Positions 12,791 to 27,300 of a DNA stretch of 64,000 nt are shown here, piece by piece. Made by a program: the position numbers and the translations under genes. The DNA is taken from contig MJGA01000019.1 of NCBI GenBank assembly GCA_001910725.1, positions 558,001 through 622,000 of the forward strand, written 5' to 3'. Below the pieces are notes generated by a model that was given only the letters and a program-made list of their open reading frames with translations, searched no databases and was not told the origin of the DNA. Numbering within the stretch: the stretch's first letter is position 1; the number at the start of each line of letters is the position of its first letter. The stretch is from Phanerodontia chrysosporium. Taxonomy: Eukaryota; Basidiomycota; Agaricomycetes; Polyporales; Phanerochaetaceae.

Positions 12791-15700
12791 TTAGGCAAAA
12801 CCCCTAGGCACTCCAGTGCCGCGTAGAATACTCTCAAACTCAGTCGCAGTGCTGTTGGTACTGAGGAGCCTGTGGCTACCGCCACCGATGAGTTCGCCGC
12901 ATTCCGGACAATTAGAGGTCATCATAGCACCGCCGCACTGCAAGCGTCGTGAGTTGCTGACGAAAAACAACTGATTGCCTGAGGACCTACCTCCGTTATG
13001 GTATACGGATGTCCATTCGGGCAGTTGTAGAAATGGCCGGTGTAACCTGGACGGTGTAAGGGTGGTTTTGGAGCATGGTTAGGATGCGGCTCACCGAAAT
13101 CGAACGCCTTCACAATCATTTCGCGCTCTTGCATGGACAGAGGCTGGTACACTCCACCGCGGCGTACGAAGGACTCGAGCTCCTCAAGCTGCTTGACGAA
13201 ACGCTCGACTTTGCTCCCGCAGTTGTCCTGGAACCATTCGCGCTCCTTCCTCATGGCTTCCACAGTATCCACAGGCCGGCTTCGCACGTACTGCTCTTGA
13301 TAGTCACGTAGAGCATGGGAGATGTCGTCGCACTTCGCCTTGACCTGGTCACCAAGACGTCTACGGTCGTCGGCGGTCGGGAGACGTCCACCACGCGAAA
13401 GAGCGCGCTCGTCTTCCATCATACGAAATCGGAAGTCCTCGAACTCGGCGCGGAGGATATACACGGCGCACTTCGCTGCCTGGCGGGAGGCGGACGACTG
13501 CTGCGCCATGAGGCGCGCTTTCTGCGCATCGATCTTGCAGGACTGGTAGATGAAACTGACGAAGGAGACCCAGAGCTTGCGGTGGCGGACACCAGACTCG
13601 TCGCTCGCGGTCGCGGGAAGGCCTTCTACTCGTGCTGCGCCGACCTCTCCTAGCATGAACCGCAGCTCGCATAGGGTGTGGATGGCGTCGATCTGGAAGC
13701 GCACGTCAGCCTTCGGAGGCGGCTGCCCGACCTTCAGCATCGCCGCCTTCAGTGCCACTGGTTCGGGTGTGTCCGTCGCACGAGAGGGATCGTTCGCGAT
13801 CGCTTCGAGTTCAAGCCGATAGAGAGTCGTGAGCGCACCCTCGTAGGCCTTGTGGTGCGCGCCGCGCCTTGTTGACATGCTATGTGCTGACCTATAGGCA
13901 CGCAGAAGGTCCTTGACGATATGGTTCCATGCCTTGGCCTCTGTCGTCGAGAAGCCGTGTACCGAATGCATGGCACCCGTATCGAGGTACGTCGCCGGGA
14001 GGGGATCGATATTGGCACCACTGAGCCAGGCATCACGTCGCTCGGCAGGATCCGAGACGTTTTCAATGTCGCAGCTGATTTTGCTGGCCGCATCCTTCCA
14101 CTTCTCAAGTTCCTCGGTGATCTTCTCGAGAGTAGGATTGAGTGCCTCCAGCTCCTTGGACATCGAACTCGCCACATTCTGCTCGAGAATGTCGAGGTTT
14201 GCACGCTTGGTGACTCGGCCATAGCGAGGAGACGTGATTGCAGCTCGACACGTCGGGCAGGTAGGCGGGAGCTGGTATTCCGTCGGTGGCTCCTTTGTCG
14301 ACATGTACCGTCCCATCTCGTCGAGAACGTAAAAATCAGACATCCTGCAGTGTCCGTCGAGCGTCTCCACGGTGAAGACGTGCTTGCATGCAAGGCCAAT
14401 CAGACGTTCTGCGGTATCGGTGGAGGAAGTGTCGATCTCTCCAAGGGTCCGCTGCATGATGAAATCGACGACGTCCTTCTTGCGGTCGGAAGACGTGCAA
14501 GTCACGCAATGCTGGAGGCTGCAAGGCTCTCCGCATACTGTGTGGCGCGGAAGCATTAGAGATGGATACATGAACCTCGAACAGCAGATTTGTCCTACCT
14601 GAAGGACATGGATGTCCACAGTTGAGCGTATTGGCGCAGGGCTCATCACAAGGAAGGCGTGAGCAAATCTGGAGCAATGGTGATGAGTGTGATTAGAAGG
14701 GCCTGATCGTTCAACGACTCACCGAACCGCAAGTCACTGGACACGTATGATGCGGACACGTCCACGTGCACGGTTCCATACAAGGAGGGCAGGGCACGGA
14801 GCAAGGCTTTTTGCACGACTGGTGGCTGCATTGCTGCCGACATGGGTTCTGGCAGGATCTGTTGCAACGATGGTCTTTCTCACAGTCTAGCCCGCATGGA
14901 TGGTGGCAGTAAAGAGGGCGCTCGCAGGGATGCTTGACGTGCACGGATCTCGCAACCTTGCCGGTGGTACCAGGAACATTCGTTGCATGGATGGTCCTAT
15001 TGAGACACTCGTTGCACCGTGACTTGCACGTCTTCCCGCAGCAGTCGAGAATGCCCCCACACGGTTCCTGGCACCTGTACTTTGCGGGATCCTTGTGACA
15101 AGCCATCGTGGCGAAATGCTCGCAGCGAGGCAACCGCTTAAAGACTTGCACGTTGCACTTCACGTCGTCTAGCTTCTCTAGCAGATGGCTGCGCGTCGTT
15201 CATCATCTAGATTAGAATATGATCATAAGGGTAAAACTCGAGTCGCGTACCAAGGTACCTGCGCCTTCTCGTGGCCACATGGCAGCAATACTTGGTAGAT
15301 GGGGAACTGACAGTCGCCGCATTCCTCGAAGCACCTCTTAGGGCACGGATGGCTGCGGGGCAGGGCGTCTTCGCGCAGGGCATATTACATTGCGTGCTGC
15401 GGTGGTTATCGCGAGTATCGTGACACTGAACGCAGGTTACAATCAGTCGACGGAGAGATTAGGGCTGCACAATAACTTACAACGGAGGGACAGATATGGC
15501 CACACGGTAACTGGCTACCACATGGTAGCAAGCATCCGCCGGCCGGCGCGAATCTTCCCAATTCCCCGGGCTTTGACACCGACTGTACTTGGTCGGGGTG
15601 ACGAGGGCAGATTATAGGAAGGCCGGGCCGATCTGGCCCCGTGTTTCCATCTCGTCGAGGACCGTCGACCATGTCTTGTTCTTTCGCAGGTTAGACGCAT

Positions 15701-18700
15701 TGCCGAGAACATAAAGCCATGTTTTGCACGGGATAATGCGACGTTGATGCGGTTGGAGCTCTGCGTATGCACTTGAGCTTACTGGCATGGCTTATCGAGA
15801 CGAACAGACCCACCTTCAAGAAACCAATGGGCGCCGACTCTGTCTCAAATGTTCCCGTATTCCTGACCAATGAGACAATGACGACCTTGGCCTCACGACC
15901 TTGGAAGATATCAACTGTCCCCAGCGCAATCTACAGCACAATCACTAGTGTCAGCGATGCGGCACGATATAATTGATGACATCCCACATACGTGCTTCGC
16001 GACGACCACTTGCTCGAAGTTTACCTCCTCTTCCAGGCCCGTATGCGCCAGCTGCTGTTCGTCGCGCTCGTCGAGAGCGACTGCCACTTTCATATCTCGT
16101 AAGGCCTGTCGGACCTTCTGCAGTTGGCCCAGGTATGCGCAAAGGACCGCGATGTCACCTGGTTGGCTGTACTCGCCCTGCCGCAAGAAGTACAAGACAA
16201 GGTCGCGGACCATTTGTACCTGTATATTCGTGAGATGAGAGTCGACCGAGAGAGGGTCTGTCGAGGTACTCACCTCGTACTTGTTGAACTTCGATGCTGA
16301 ATCCTCGGCGCCTCCTTCTGGGTTGGTGTGGTTGAGGAAAAAGACGTCCTTCTGCATACCCTGTACGTGAGGATATTGGGTAACAATCTCATGGTCCTGG
16401 AGTTCAGGATACAAGATATTTCTAAGAGGCAAAATCAGCGTGGCAATACCAACAGGCGTGACGGACATTTACCGAATGAAGTGAGATATGTCCGGACGCA
16501 TACGGCGCTGCACGTTGATTTGAGTCATGGGGAGTTGTTCTGTTGCGAGACGCTCCATCAAGGAACGGTCGAACTTGAATAACTCTCTTCCGCGCTCGCT
16601 GTCCATCGAGAGTGCTGAAAAGTTCGATGAGGTTATGTCAGCAATTTATGTTCCACGTCTACGTACAGAATGTCGCCAGCGTGGGACGCAGCTGCTCTGG
16701 ATCTCCGATACAGATGAGATGATGAACTGCAACACCAGATTTAGTTTCTAACGGTGATGATAGACCATGACATGCACCTGAAGCAACTAATGAAGTCAGT
16801 ATATGCGCTTCGAGAACCTGTCCCGCTTCTTCGACCATGAGCACGCGAGGAGCAATGCTCTGTTTGTAAGCGGGATATCAGTATGAGCCTGAACGTTCAA
16901 GGTGGTACGTACCGTCAGCAAGGAAACCAATTTTGCCGCTCCTGGGTGCGAGACAGAAGGGTCAGCATGACATTGGCGATGTTGCAGTGGCCATACCTGT
17001 GGTAGTGCAACCGATCAGGTCGACCTCGCTCAGAAGTCTTCTCCGTGTCTTTGGGTGAGGCGTCAGCGATACGCATAAGAAAGAGATGCCATGCACAGAC
17101 CTCGTCTCGGATGTCATTGTACTCCTGACAGGCTTCACGATACGACTGACGGAGCTTTTCGTATTCCTCGAGATTCGTTGTGTAAGCGAGAGCACGGATC
17201 TCATCTTCCCAAGCGGTAGCGAGCGCAAGCCTTTCGGTCGGAGACATTCCCCACATCGCCGTCTCCTTGAGCAACGTGCTAAGCGGACGCTGGCCCGTAG
17301 GGAGTGGTGGAAGCTGCTCGCCAAAGCCAAGCTCGAAAAACAGTTCCTGGACCATGGGCAACACTTGCGGCGGCCCACCATCTGCTTGCGGCTGAGGCAC
17401 GATGTACTGGATGTCGAGGCATTCCTTCCAGAAGCGATACATGGTCTTGTCCTGATCGTCCTTGTGCTGGGCTTTACCATCTTTCCCGGTCGTGATCCAG
17501 TCTCCTTGCTCCTCGACATCTTGCCAGTGGCGCTGTGCCAGCTCCTGGATCCAATACGGGGGAAGTTCAAGACGTTCTGCATGTTCCGGGTAGTGAATGG
17601 ACAGGTGACGTTCGATCTCTGCCGAAGTAAGAGATGGCTCTTGGATAGCGGCCATTACTTCGACATCTTCTCCTGAAGCTCCTTCATGACTCGATACTGT
17701 CGCCCGATAGAACGATCGAGACTTGTCTTGCCCGCCATCCTCTCGAGCTTGTCCAGTGTGTACTCGGATATACGTTCAGATCCGGAGCGGGAACCAAGGC
17801 GCACCAACTTCTGCGTGATTCCGGCATCCAGAACATCGACGAGCATATGATCCAAGGCATGGTTTGTGTAGGCGATGAGGACTGGAGAGCGTCAGCACGG
17901 GACGGTCGTCTAACGTAGGTTTGCGTACTTATGGGTCGGACGCCGCTGGCAATGAGGATACGTAGAAGCTCGCGGCCGGTGAAACTCTGCAATCGTTACT
18001 AAGTCAAACACAGGACGTGGCACCACTATCGGAGCGCACCTTTCCAGTTCCTGGAGGCCTGCACATGACTACGATCAATGACCAGCTATAGAGACACACA
18101 GGTTGCTCACCCTTGAATCAAGGATACTTCGCGGATGAGCGTATTGACGACCGCGTCCACCTGCGACGGGTCCAGGTTGCTGTTCGCGAGCAGCTCCGCC
18201 CGCGCTCGGGTGACCGTGTTCTCCCTGGTGATGTCTAGATTTTGTATCGTGGTTCCATTCTTCGCCATGCAGCCAAGTTTGTACGCGAAGCGCGGGGCAG
18301 TAGCGTACTTGGGCGGCAGAACTTGCACGTCTGCGAGGGATCCACCATGGGCAATGTACCGCGCGAATGGCACCTCTGTCGGCTCGATCGTCTGGAGTCG
18401 CTCGAGGAAGGGCCTTGTCGCCTCGTACATGACGTCGTTGTCGATGAGGAACATTGTGCGCCCCTGCGCCTCGTGCGCGTTCCGGCGGCCGCGGAGCGCA
18501 AGGAGCTCGACCTCGGGGTCGAAGAACGCGACGCGCACCTGAATGCGCTCTGCATCGCCCTTGGCCGATTCCGCGATATCGCGCCCCGACGAGCTGATCG
18601 TGCCCAGGTACGCATGCAGCCCGCCAGCGTCGACGACGCACAGCACAACGAGGCTCCCGCCCTGCAGCAGCCGGCTGTGCTCCCAGTACGCCTCGCGCTT

Positions 18701-20891
18701 CTTCGCGTCTTTGTCGCGCGCGGTGCCGCTCGGAGGGGTGTCGAGCATCAGGCCGACGGTGAGGTCGCGCCGCTCGGCCTTGACGGGGCAGAATTCGGCG
18801 TTGGAATACACGCGGAAGAAGACGGAGTCGTAACCAGAAGTTTTGTACGCTCCGCCACCCTTCGCGAGTAGCTGCTCGAGCTTCGTTATCTCGGTTCGCC
18901 TCCTGTTAGTCTTGCCCTGTGCCTGTAGCATTGCGGTTATATCGTTGTCGACGGTGACAATCGAGCTCCGGATTGGTGAACTAAGAGACATGTCAGCCGT
19001 CATAACGCCGCTCAGAGAAAGTGGTACTCGCATAAGCTCTTCTCTCAAAAGGCGGAATTGAATATCGAGATGACGCTCCATAGAACCGATTGGAAGGTGA
19101 TGAGGAGCATCCGGTGAGAAAACGGGGAGGTAGGGTGCATGTGGACAGAGCAATTCGTCATGCGTTGGGGCGACGCGTATCTCTGAAATATCGGCGAAGT
19201 CGTTGTCGTGACGAGGACCTTCGGGACGAAGTTCGCCAGGTGGGTCGTACGTGTACTTGAGCTGCATGATCTTGGCCTGACGACGCTGTTGCGGCGTCAT
19301 CCCTACGGGAGCAGCCTGGCGAGGCTTCTTCATGTTGGATTCGCGGTCAACGATGGCAACAAGCCGGTGGACCTCATCTCTAAGCTGATTGAGGATCAAT
19401 CGTCTAGTCGCTGGTTCTGCATTGGTGATCGAGTCCTGAAAGCGTGGAGGGTTCGAACAAACGTCTTCGGCCCAGCTCTCGAACCACTCTGCAAACTCCT
19501 TGATGAAGTCGATCAGGTCCGGGTGTTGCTTAATAGCGTCTTTGAAACGATTGAGGAACCTGGATAGCAATGTCAGCGGACAAGTAAAAGGAAAAGGGGT
19601 GTTCTCACTGAAGATATATGGTACTTAGAGACTTGAAAACCAACACTCCATCAAGGTCGCTCTGAAGCATAGGAGGAAGTTGCGGAGTCGTATCTCTCCA
19701 TGTCTTCGCCTCGATCATGCCTGCAATGCAGGAGCGGATCACCTCCTGAACTTCGTCGTAGTTGTGCTCAAGGACGGTATACAGATGGCTGGAACGACTG
19801 GACTCAGCACAAGGAGATCCATGAGTCAGCACTGTGCTCACTTGGTGTTCTTGTGAAGCGTGGTCTTCAAAATGAGGTCGGAGCTCATGAACTGTGGCAC
19901 AAAGGGTCAGCATATGAACGACGGAGTGCATGAACGGCAAGACGTTACCTCGAATATTGGGAAGTAACCTCTTTGGAAAGACAAATTGCCCGTATGTTGA
20001 CCAATCCGGTGGCTCACGGGCCTGAAGCGCAGTACGTCGCCGATCCTGACGATACCATTCCCCTGTACATGCTCTGAGCCCCTTGAAATGCCGCTGCCAT
20101 ATCCACGGACACGTACGTTGACCAAGAGCTCTAGGAACGCCTAAATGCTATCATTAGGAACATCTTGTCCTTCTGTTCCCCCAACGCTTACCTGCGCATC
20201 ATCTGATGTCTGCACTGCATGTCAGCGATCGAGGTACAGATACAGCTTACGCTACTTACCCATGCTTTGTTTCTATCGTTTACACTGGCAACAATGCGGA
20301 CGAAGCCCTGTACGCGGCCTGCGCCATCGAAGTGGTAGTTATCCCTGAGGAAGGGCTTGAGATGATTATGTGCTTCGACTGGGCTAAGTGTGTGGCGTTC
20401 AACTCGACTAGCCCCAGCAGTCATGGCCAAGCCTTCGATGGTAAAAAAGTCGGGGGTGTTCGTGTTCGCCGTGGATGTGGACGTGCCGCTGGTCGGAGTA
20501 TTGGCCTCTGCACCTGCAGATGCATTCGAGCCTTTCAAATGCTTGAAAGGACATTCGAAGGCACGATTACAGCTGCCGGCAGCCCAGTACATCCTGCAAA
20601 CACCAGCAGGGACTTGTGCATTGTTTGTTGTAGATGCGGACGTCTGTGGCGACGAGCGACTTCGTCCTGGAGTGTGACCGCCTTGATTGTTCGACTCTTG
20701 ATGTGCGCCTCTGCCACGACCACCGCGATTTCCCCCATTTGCTCCATTGTTTCCTCTCCCATTCCCTCGAGAGGGACCCCTCGTAGCTTGCCCTGCAACG
20801 ACGCGTCAGCACATACGCGATGATGACTAGGGAGGAACAGAGTCTCAAGGGAGTCGTCGTCGACCTACTTACCTCGTCCTCTATCTGCCAT
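12791..20891 (-). CDS. NFX1-type zinc-finger RNA helicase, full-length copy A (ZNFX1/Hrr1 family)
   Basis: This is a large superfamily 1 (UPF1-like) helicase of the ZNFX1 / S. pombe Hrr1 group, which works with Argonaute and RNA-dependent RNA polymerase in small-RNA silencing. The start ATG at 20891 is followed by an Arg/Gly-rich tail and one CCCH finger (C-x8-C-x5-C-x3-H, about 20510-20590). The Walker A motif reads SLIQG / PPGTGK across an intron near 18060-18110. Motif II is VEEAGQVLEAH at about 16800-16840. The last helicase motif, RINVALSRAKHG, lies near 15720-15750. A Cys-rich NF-X1 finger array (15163-14711) follows, then a degenerate RING-like segment (CKHVFTVETLDG ... CPTC), a long charged helical region, and an RZ-type zinc finger (CPNGHPYTITE / CGGAMM ... 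CPECGELIGG) in the last exons, with the stop at 12791. The frame slips once at about 17656-17659, consistent with one missing base, since the other copy reads through the equivalent position. Confidence 0.92.
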
Positions 20892-21355
20892 GGTAGTGTA
20901 GGAGAAGTAGAATCAAGATTGGATGCTCGTATATGCGGTGAAAGGTAGAAGAGTGAGAAGACCCCTCTCGCCTCGTGTGTGTAGACGCTACCGAATGGAC
21001 GCTCGATGTGGAACTTGGATAGCCTGTCCTGCAGTCACCTCCTCGTTCAATTCCTGTGACTGCGTTTTTCGCAAGAATTGCACGAGGAACTGGGACAATC
21101 GGCAGAGTTTGTGCAAAGGTGCTTATAGAGCGCGAGCGGGACAATGAATCAAGTGGTTGCGGACTTCAGTCCGCGGTGTCGGGGCTGGGGCGATACCCCC
21201 AGCGCACGGCCCTAAGCGCGCATCCACGAGGTGTGCCCCCGGTCACCTCGACTCGCCGCTGTTCAGCATGCTATGACACAGATAGGATCACACCCATTAA
21301 AGCAAGAAACTACGAATGTTGGATAATTAATTCAATGTACAGATGAGTACAACGC
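20892..21355. promoter_or_regulatory. Spacer between the tandem helicase genes
   Basis: These 464 bases hold the promoter and 5' UTR of copy A and the 3' end of copy B. I see no remnant of the RZ-finger coding sequence, so copy B's missing C-terminus is not simply hidden here behind one frameshift. No other gene is seen. Confidence 0.45.
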
Positions 21356-24300
21356 TCATTTGTCCAACCGAAGGTTATCGAGCGCTTTGACGACATCACC
21401 GCCGCCAAAAACAGTACCACCCACTTTGCTCTGCATCACCCAGTTCCGAATACGACTGTACCTATGCGTTGTGACTGGTACCGCGCAGGATGGGCATATC
21501 GGCGGGGTATGTCCAGAAGTCTGTCTGGGTTCCTTGGGATGCACCCAGGCGCCCCTGCCGTTCCTGCCGTAGAAGTCGCTAAGGCCATATACGTCGTCAA
21601 GGTATTCGACTGTGAAGAGATGTCCGCAGTCGAGCGATACCAACCGACCGGACAACGTCGACGACGAAAGATCTATATCTTTCAGTTTCTGGCCAAGGTT
21701 GACCACATCCCCCGACGTCATGGTGGCTCCCAAGATGCAGGTGGGGCATCGTTGGCCTTCACAGGGCTCGCCGCAGACTATCACTCTGGTCAGAGAACGT
21801 CATGAAACAAGTAGATGATGGCGTACCGGATGGACATTTATGGCCGCACTCCAGAGTTTTAGTGCATGACAGATCACACGGGACGCGTAGACATGGCTGA
21901 CGCATATGTGTCAGCGTCGGCATGCAATGCTAGTCAAGTCCTAGATTACTTACCTCCGCACACTGGAGCATACACTTTTGATGAGCACAGATCCATCCAC
22001 AAGCTTCATCGCACGGCTCGCATTGCTCTAAGCATCTCTTGTCGCAACGATCGTGCTTGCAGACGCGCAGGCATGGCTGGGCGCACGCAGCGATGCACTT
22101 GTGGTTACGCGCGCAGTCACCGCCGCAAACATGCCCGCAGTCCAGGATGCGTTCACAGGGATGAACTGCGTGTCTCGTGCGCACGAACGCACTCGTAGGC
22201 GGCGACGCTAATGTGGCAGATGTGGCTTGCTGGCACTTGTGACATGGCGACTTGCAACGCTCTCCGCAGCACTCGACCGTACCCCCGCAAGGTGCGGTGC
22301 ACATGTGCTTCGTGGCGTCTGTGCTGCAGCTGAGGGTCGGCGAGTGCTCGCAATGGGGAAGCGATTTTACGACAGGGACTAAGCATGGTACCTCGTCCAG
22401 CCGCTCCAGAAGATAGCTGCAGAACAGGCTGCTTAGTACATACGCCACATACTGAAGTAATGACTGTACCATGGAACCACATCTTTGACATGTCCACAAG
22501 GGAGCTTGATGTCGTAGTATGGCGACTGACAGTCTCCGCAGAGTTCGTGGCACCGTTTAGGGCACGGATGCTCCCGCGGGCACTCGATCCTTTCGCACGG
22601 TTTGGGACATTTGATGCTTCGGTGATTGTCTCGAGTGTCGTGACACTAGACACCACGGTGAGCAAGGTAAGACAGCGGACAGGGGAGAGTGAACGCTCAC
22701 AACTGAGGGGCATATATGTCCACACGGCATCTCCATCAGACAAGGTCGCCGACACCCTCCAGCTGGGGCGAGGTCTTCCAGATTACCAGGCTGCGAGATC
22801 TCGTGCGCCTGCTCTGAGTGCCGAGGACAGATGACGGGGAAGCCGGTGCCGATTTGCCCACGATCTTCCATCTCGTCGATGATCTTGGACCATGTCTGGT
22901 TCTTGCGCAGGTTCGAGGTGTTTCCCATGATATAGAGCCGTGCTTGGCACGAGACAGCGCAACATTGATGCGGTTGGAGCTCTATCGATATGTTCAGTAG
23001 TCATAGGAGTTGTGAAGGACGAGGACAGACTTTGAGGAATCCGATGTTGGCGGACTCGCATGCGTCGTCACCGGTATTGCGAACGAGAGACACTATCACA
23101 ATTTTCGCTTCGCGCCCCTGGAAAATATCCACTGTGCCGAGCTCGATCTGCGCGCGAGTCTGTCAATCTTGTTCTTTGTCGCGGAGAGTGCGACGGAGGG
23201 TTTACCTGCTGGGCAACGACTACATCGTCTGCAGTTGTGTCGTCCATGTCTTGACGGGCAAGCTGGTCTGCGTCGCGTTCGTCCATGCTGACCCCAATGC
23301 GGATGCCTCGCAACGCCTGGCGAACTTTCTGCAGCTGTCCGAGATACGCGCAGAGCACGGCAATGTCTCCCGGAGCGTTGTAGTCTCCTTGACGAAGGAA
23401 GTATCTGACCAAATCCTTCACCATTTCAACCTATATGAGGTAAGCACAGCCCGGTAACTTTGAAGGCGGAGCACGCACCTCATACATGTTGTACTTTGAG
23501 ACCGACTCATCTGGAGACGCCTCAGGCTGTCGATGGTCGAGGAAGAAGACGTCGCTCCGCATCCCGCGAACGGCAGGGTATTCTTGAACGAGGCTGTGGT
23601 CTTCGAGAGCTGGATACAGGATGGTGCGGATGAAGTGGGAGATCGACGGGCGCATCCGTCGTTGCACATTGATTTGGGACATAGGCAATGACTCGTCCGC
23701 AAGACGTTCCATGAGCGACCGATCGAATCTGAACAGCTCTCTCCCTCGCGCGCTGTCCATTGAAAGTGCTTTTCGACGTCAAATTCCCTCTATTGCGGAG
23801 CGATCTGAAAGCACCTACAAAAGTTGGTGACGTTCGGTCGAAGCTGTTCCGGATCTCCGATGAGAATGAGGTGTTGGACTATACATAGCGAGCATGTTTA
23901 TGAGTCATAACGTCTGATCTGCAGAATGATGGCACTTACCCGACGAAACCAAGGACGTCAAACCATGCGCCTCTAGCACTTGTCCTGCCTCGTCAACAAC
24001 TACAACTTTTGGCGCCACGCTCTGGAACAGATGAATGAGCTTGAAAAGTCGAGCATCCACTCATAACACACCGTCAACACCGAAGTCAGTTTTGCAGCGC
24101 CTGGCGATAGCAAAGTTCAGCTCAGTAGTGGGTCCATGTTATGCGTAGGCAATCACGGACCTGTAGTCGTGCAAGCGATCAGGTCCATCTGACTCAGAAT
24201 CCGCCTCCGTCTCTGAGAGACGCATCAGTCAGATGGCGGCTAGAGCAAATTGGAAACGCACCTCATCTCGAATATCGTTGAAATCCTCACAAGCGGTCTT

Positions 24301-27300
24301 GTAACGCGAGCGCAGGCTGTTGTAGCGTGACTGGCATTCGTCGAACACAGTGGCCCGTACGCTGTCTTCCCAGTGTCGCGCGAGCTTCTTCCGTTCTCCG
24401 GGAGACATGGCCCACACATCCCGGACGTTCTGGAGAGTATCGATGTCGCGGTCTGTCTTCGGTATCGGTCGGGTAGCTGGCGCTCCAAGAGATCGCAGCA
24501 GCTTCTCATCTTTCCACTCGGAGTTACCGAAGATGTCGAAGTCAGTGCCCTCCCTCCAAGCGCCATACACGGTGCCCTTGTACTGCCTGATCTCCTGTCC
24601 TCGACGCTTGTCGCCTTTGGTGTGCCACTCGCCATGAGTCTCCTCGTCGCTCTTCAGGTGCTCGACCAGCTTCTTAATCCACGGAGGTGGCTGCACGAAC
24701 CCCTGTAGCTGCTTCCCATGGTGCTTCTCGAGATAGCGTTGCAGCACCTTCCATGCGGGACGGGAACACTGCATGAAACGCATCACCTTTTCAATCTCGC
24801 CCTCGAGCTCTTTCATGTCGGCATAGCACCGCTTGAGCGCGTGTCCCCAGTTCGGGTAAAGTTCGTCGACGTCCTTCTCGAGCTTCTCCATCGTGAATAG
24901 GTTGACAGTTTCGTTCTTGCTCTGCGACCCCAATCGCGCGATCCTACGAGTGACACCTGATAGGACGGCGCCTCGACTTGATGGTCCAAGGCGTGATTGG
25001 TGTAGGATATCAGCACTAGTGGGCAGTCGGTTAGACGTGAGTCGTAAATCAGCAATCGTGGTGCGCACGAATCGGTCCCAGCCCACTCTTGATCAACAAT
25101 CTGAGTAGCTCGCGGCCGGTGTAGCTCTATGACATATCGCTGTCAGAAAGGAGCGGAATGTGAAGGATGGCGAGCGAGTGTCCTCACCTTTCCTGTCCCA
25201 GGAGGACTGGTAGATAGTATCAACAAATTAAATGGGGTTCGTGCGACGACTAGTCATCATCACTCACCCCTGAATCAGTGACACTTCTCGGGTTAGAGAA
25301 TGCACGACAGCTTCAACCTGCGAGGGATCCAAAGTACTGTGTTCACGTAGTTGCTGTCGAGCGACGGCAGCTGCACCCTCCTGAAGGACGTCCATGTCTC
25401 CGATAAAACTTTCCTTTCCCGGCTTCGCAAGGCATCCAAGCTTGAAGCGGAACCTGGGTGCAGTAGCGTATTTGGGCGGCGGCACCTCAATGTCGGCGAG
25501 CGACCCGGCTGCGGTAAGGTAGCGCGCGAAGGGGATGTCTGCGGGCTCCAATGTCTGCAGACGCGCGAGGAACGGCCGGGTCGCTTCGTAGACGATGCTG
25601 CTGTCGATAAGGAAGGCGTAGGAGTCTTGCGTCTGCAGCGCATGCTTGCGAAGTGCCATGAGCTCGATCTCCGGGTCGAAGAACGAGATACGCAGCTCGA
25701 CCTTGTGCGTGCTCTTCCGCGCGGAATTCGCAAGGTCGATCCCGGTTGACGTCACGACGCCGAGGAAGAGCTTTGGGTCCCCGGCCTGCACGACAACAAG
25801 GGCCACTAGACTGCCACGCTCGAGGCGCCGGCCGTTCTTCCAGTACTCAAGCCGTTTGCGCACGTCCGTGTCTCGCGCTGCGCCGCTTGGGGTGCGTCGA
25901 TGCGGAAGCCGACGGTGATGTCGCGCTGCTCAGCAGCAGCGAAGGTGAAGGTGATGCCTGTGTAGAGATGGAAGAAGACAGAGTCCACGCCGCTTGTCTT
26001 GTAGACGCCGCCGCGACTTTCGAACAGCTGCTGAAGCCTGGTTCGGCGGGTACTACCATGCTTGAGGTCTTCGAGGACGACAGCCACGGAAGTGCGGATA
26101 GGCGCGCTGCGTGATGAACATGTCAGAAAAGGAGGAGAGCTCCGAAAGCCTAGGGGACTAACGCACACTAGTTCCTCGCGCAACAGCCGAAATTGTATAT
26201 CGATATGACGCTCCATAGTGTTCGTGGCAGATGATGAGGAGCGTCCGGCAAACTCGAGGGGAGGAAAGGAGGGAGCGGCGAGAGAATCTCGTCATGAGTC
26301 GGCGCGATTTCGATCTGGAAATACTGGCGAAGTCGTTGTCGTGCCTGGGGCCCTGAGCGCGAAGGTCGCCGGGCGGATCGTACAGCACTGAAAGTTGCGC
26401 GACGCGGGCTTGGCGTTTGTGCAGACGTGCGACGTCCGAGGGGCTCGAGACTTGTTCCTTCTCCGCTGTCTGCGCCAACTCACGATTTACGATCTCCACA
26501 AGCCGATCAAGTTCTTCCCTCAGCTGTCTGACGATGAGTCGTTTCGTCCGCGGATCCTGAGAGGTGATTGGGTCTTGGAAAGTTGGCGAAACGGACGAGA
26601 CGTCTGATGACCAAGTTGTGAACCAAGCTACGAGTTGAGAGACAAGCTGCAGGGCCTTTTTCTGGCTCCTGGCCTCCTTGTGGCGCACAAACAGTCTGTA
26701 GCAATGATTAGGCGGTGCCAACGGGCGCTCTGAAGTACGCACTGGAGAAAGAGTGTTGTAAGGGTGCGGAAGAGGACAGCACCCTGCACCGAGTGAGAAG
26801 GCGTTTTGGGATCAAGCCAGTACTTGGCAGCGACCAGGGCCCCAACAGACGCGACGAGTGTGTCGCAGATTGTGGCGCAATGACGGTTGACTGGTTCGTA
26901 TAGCTGGCTGTTGAGGTACATCAGAACCGGACATACTACTGAACCACTACACTCACTTGATGTTCTTGTGAATCGTACTCCTCAAAACGATATCAGAAGT
27001 CAGGAACTGCAAAGCAATTGAGCAAACAAGCTGCATTCTATAAGAAAATCGCCTACTTCTAGGATCGGCAAATATGATGTTTGGAAGGAGATGCAACCAC
27101 CCGAGGTGTCCGATCTGCTATCCGTTTTCACAGCCCTGAAGGACAAGATGTTACTGATGCAAGAGATACCGTTCGTCTGTGGTGTATATGGTTAGGTTGT
27201 CTTCTCGAGAGCATACTGCAAAGGAGGAGAAGTGATCAAATACCTTGACGAGCACCTGCACGAAAGACTACCAATGCAATTTAGGAGGTGAAATTGTCTC

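Noticed and set aside
18107..19570. 487-codon frame considered as a separate gene
   Set aside because: It is one long exon of helicase copy A; it ends in SLIQG, and the next exon completes the Walker A motif.
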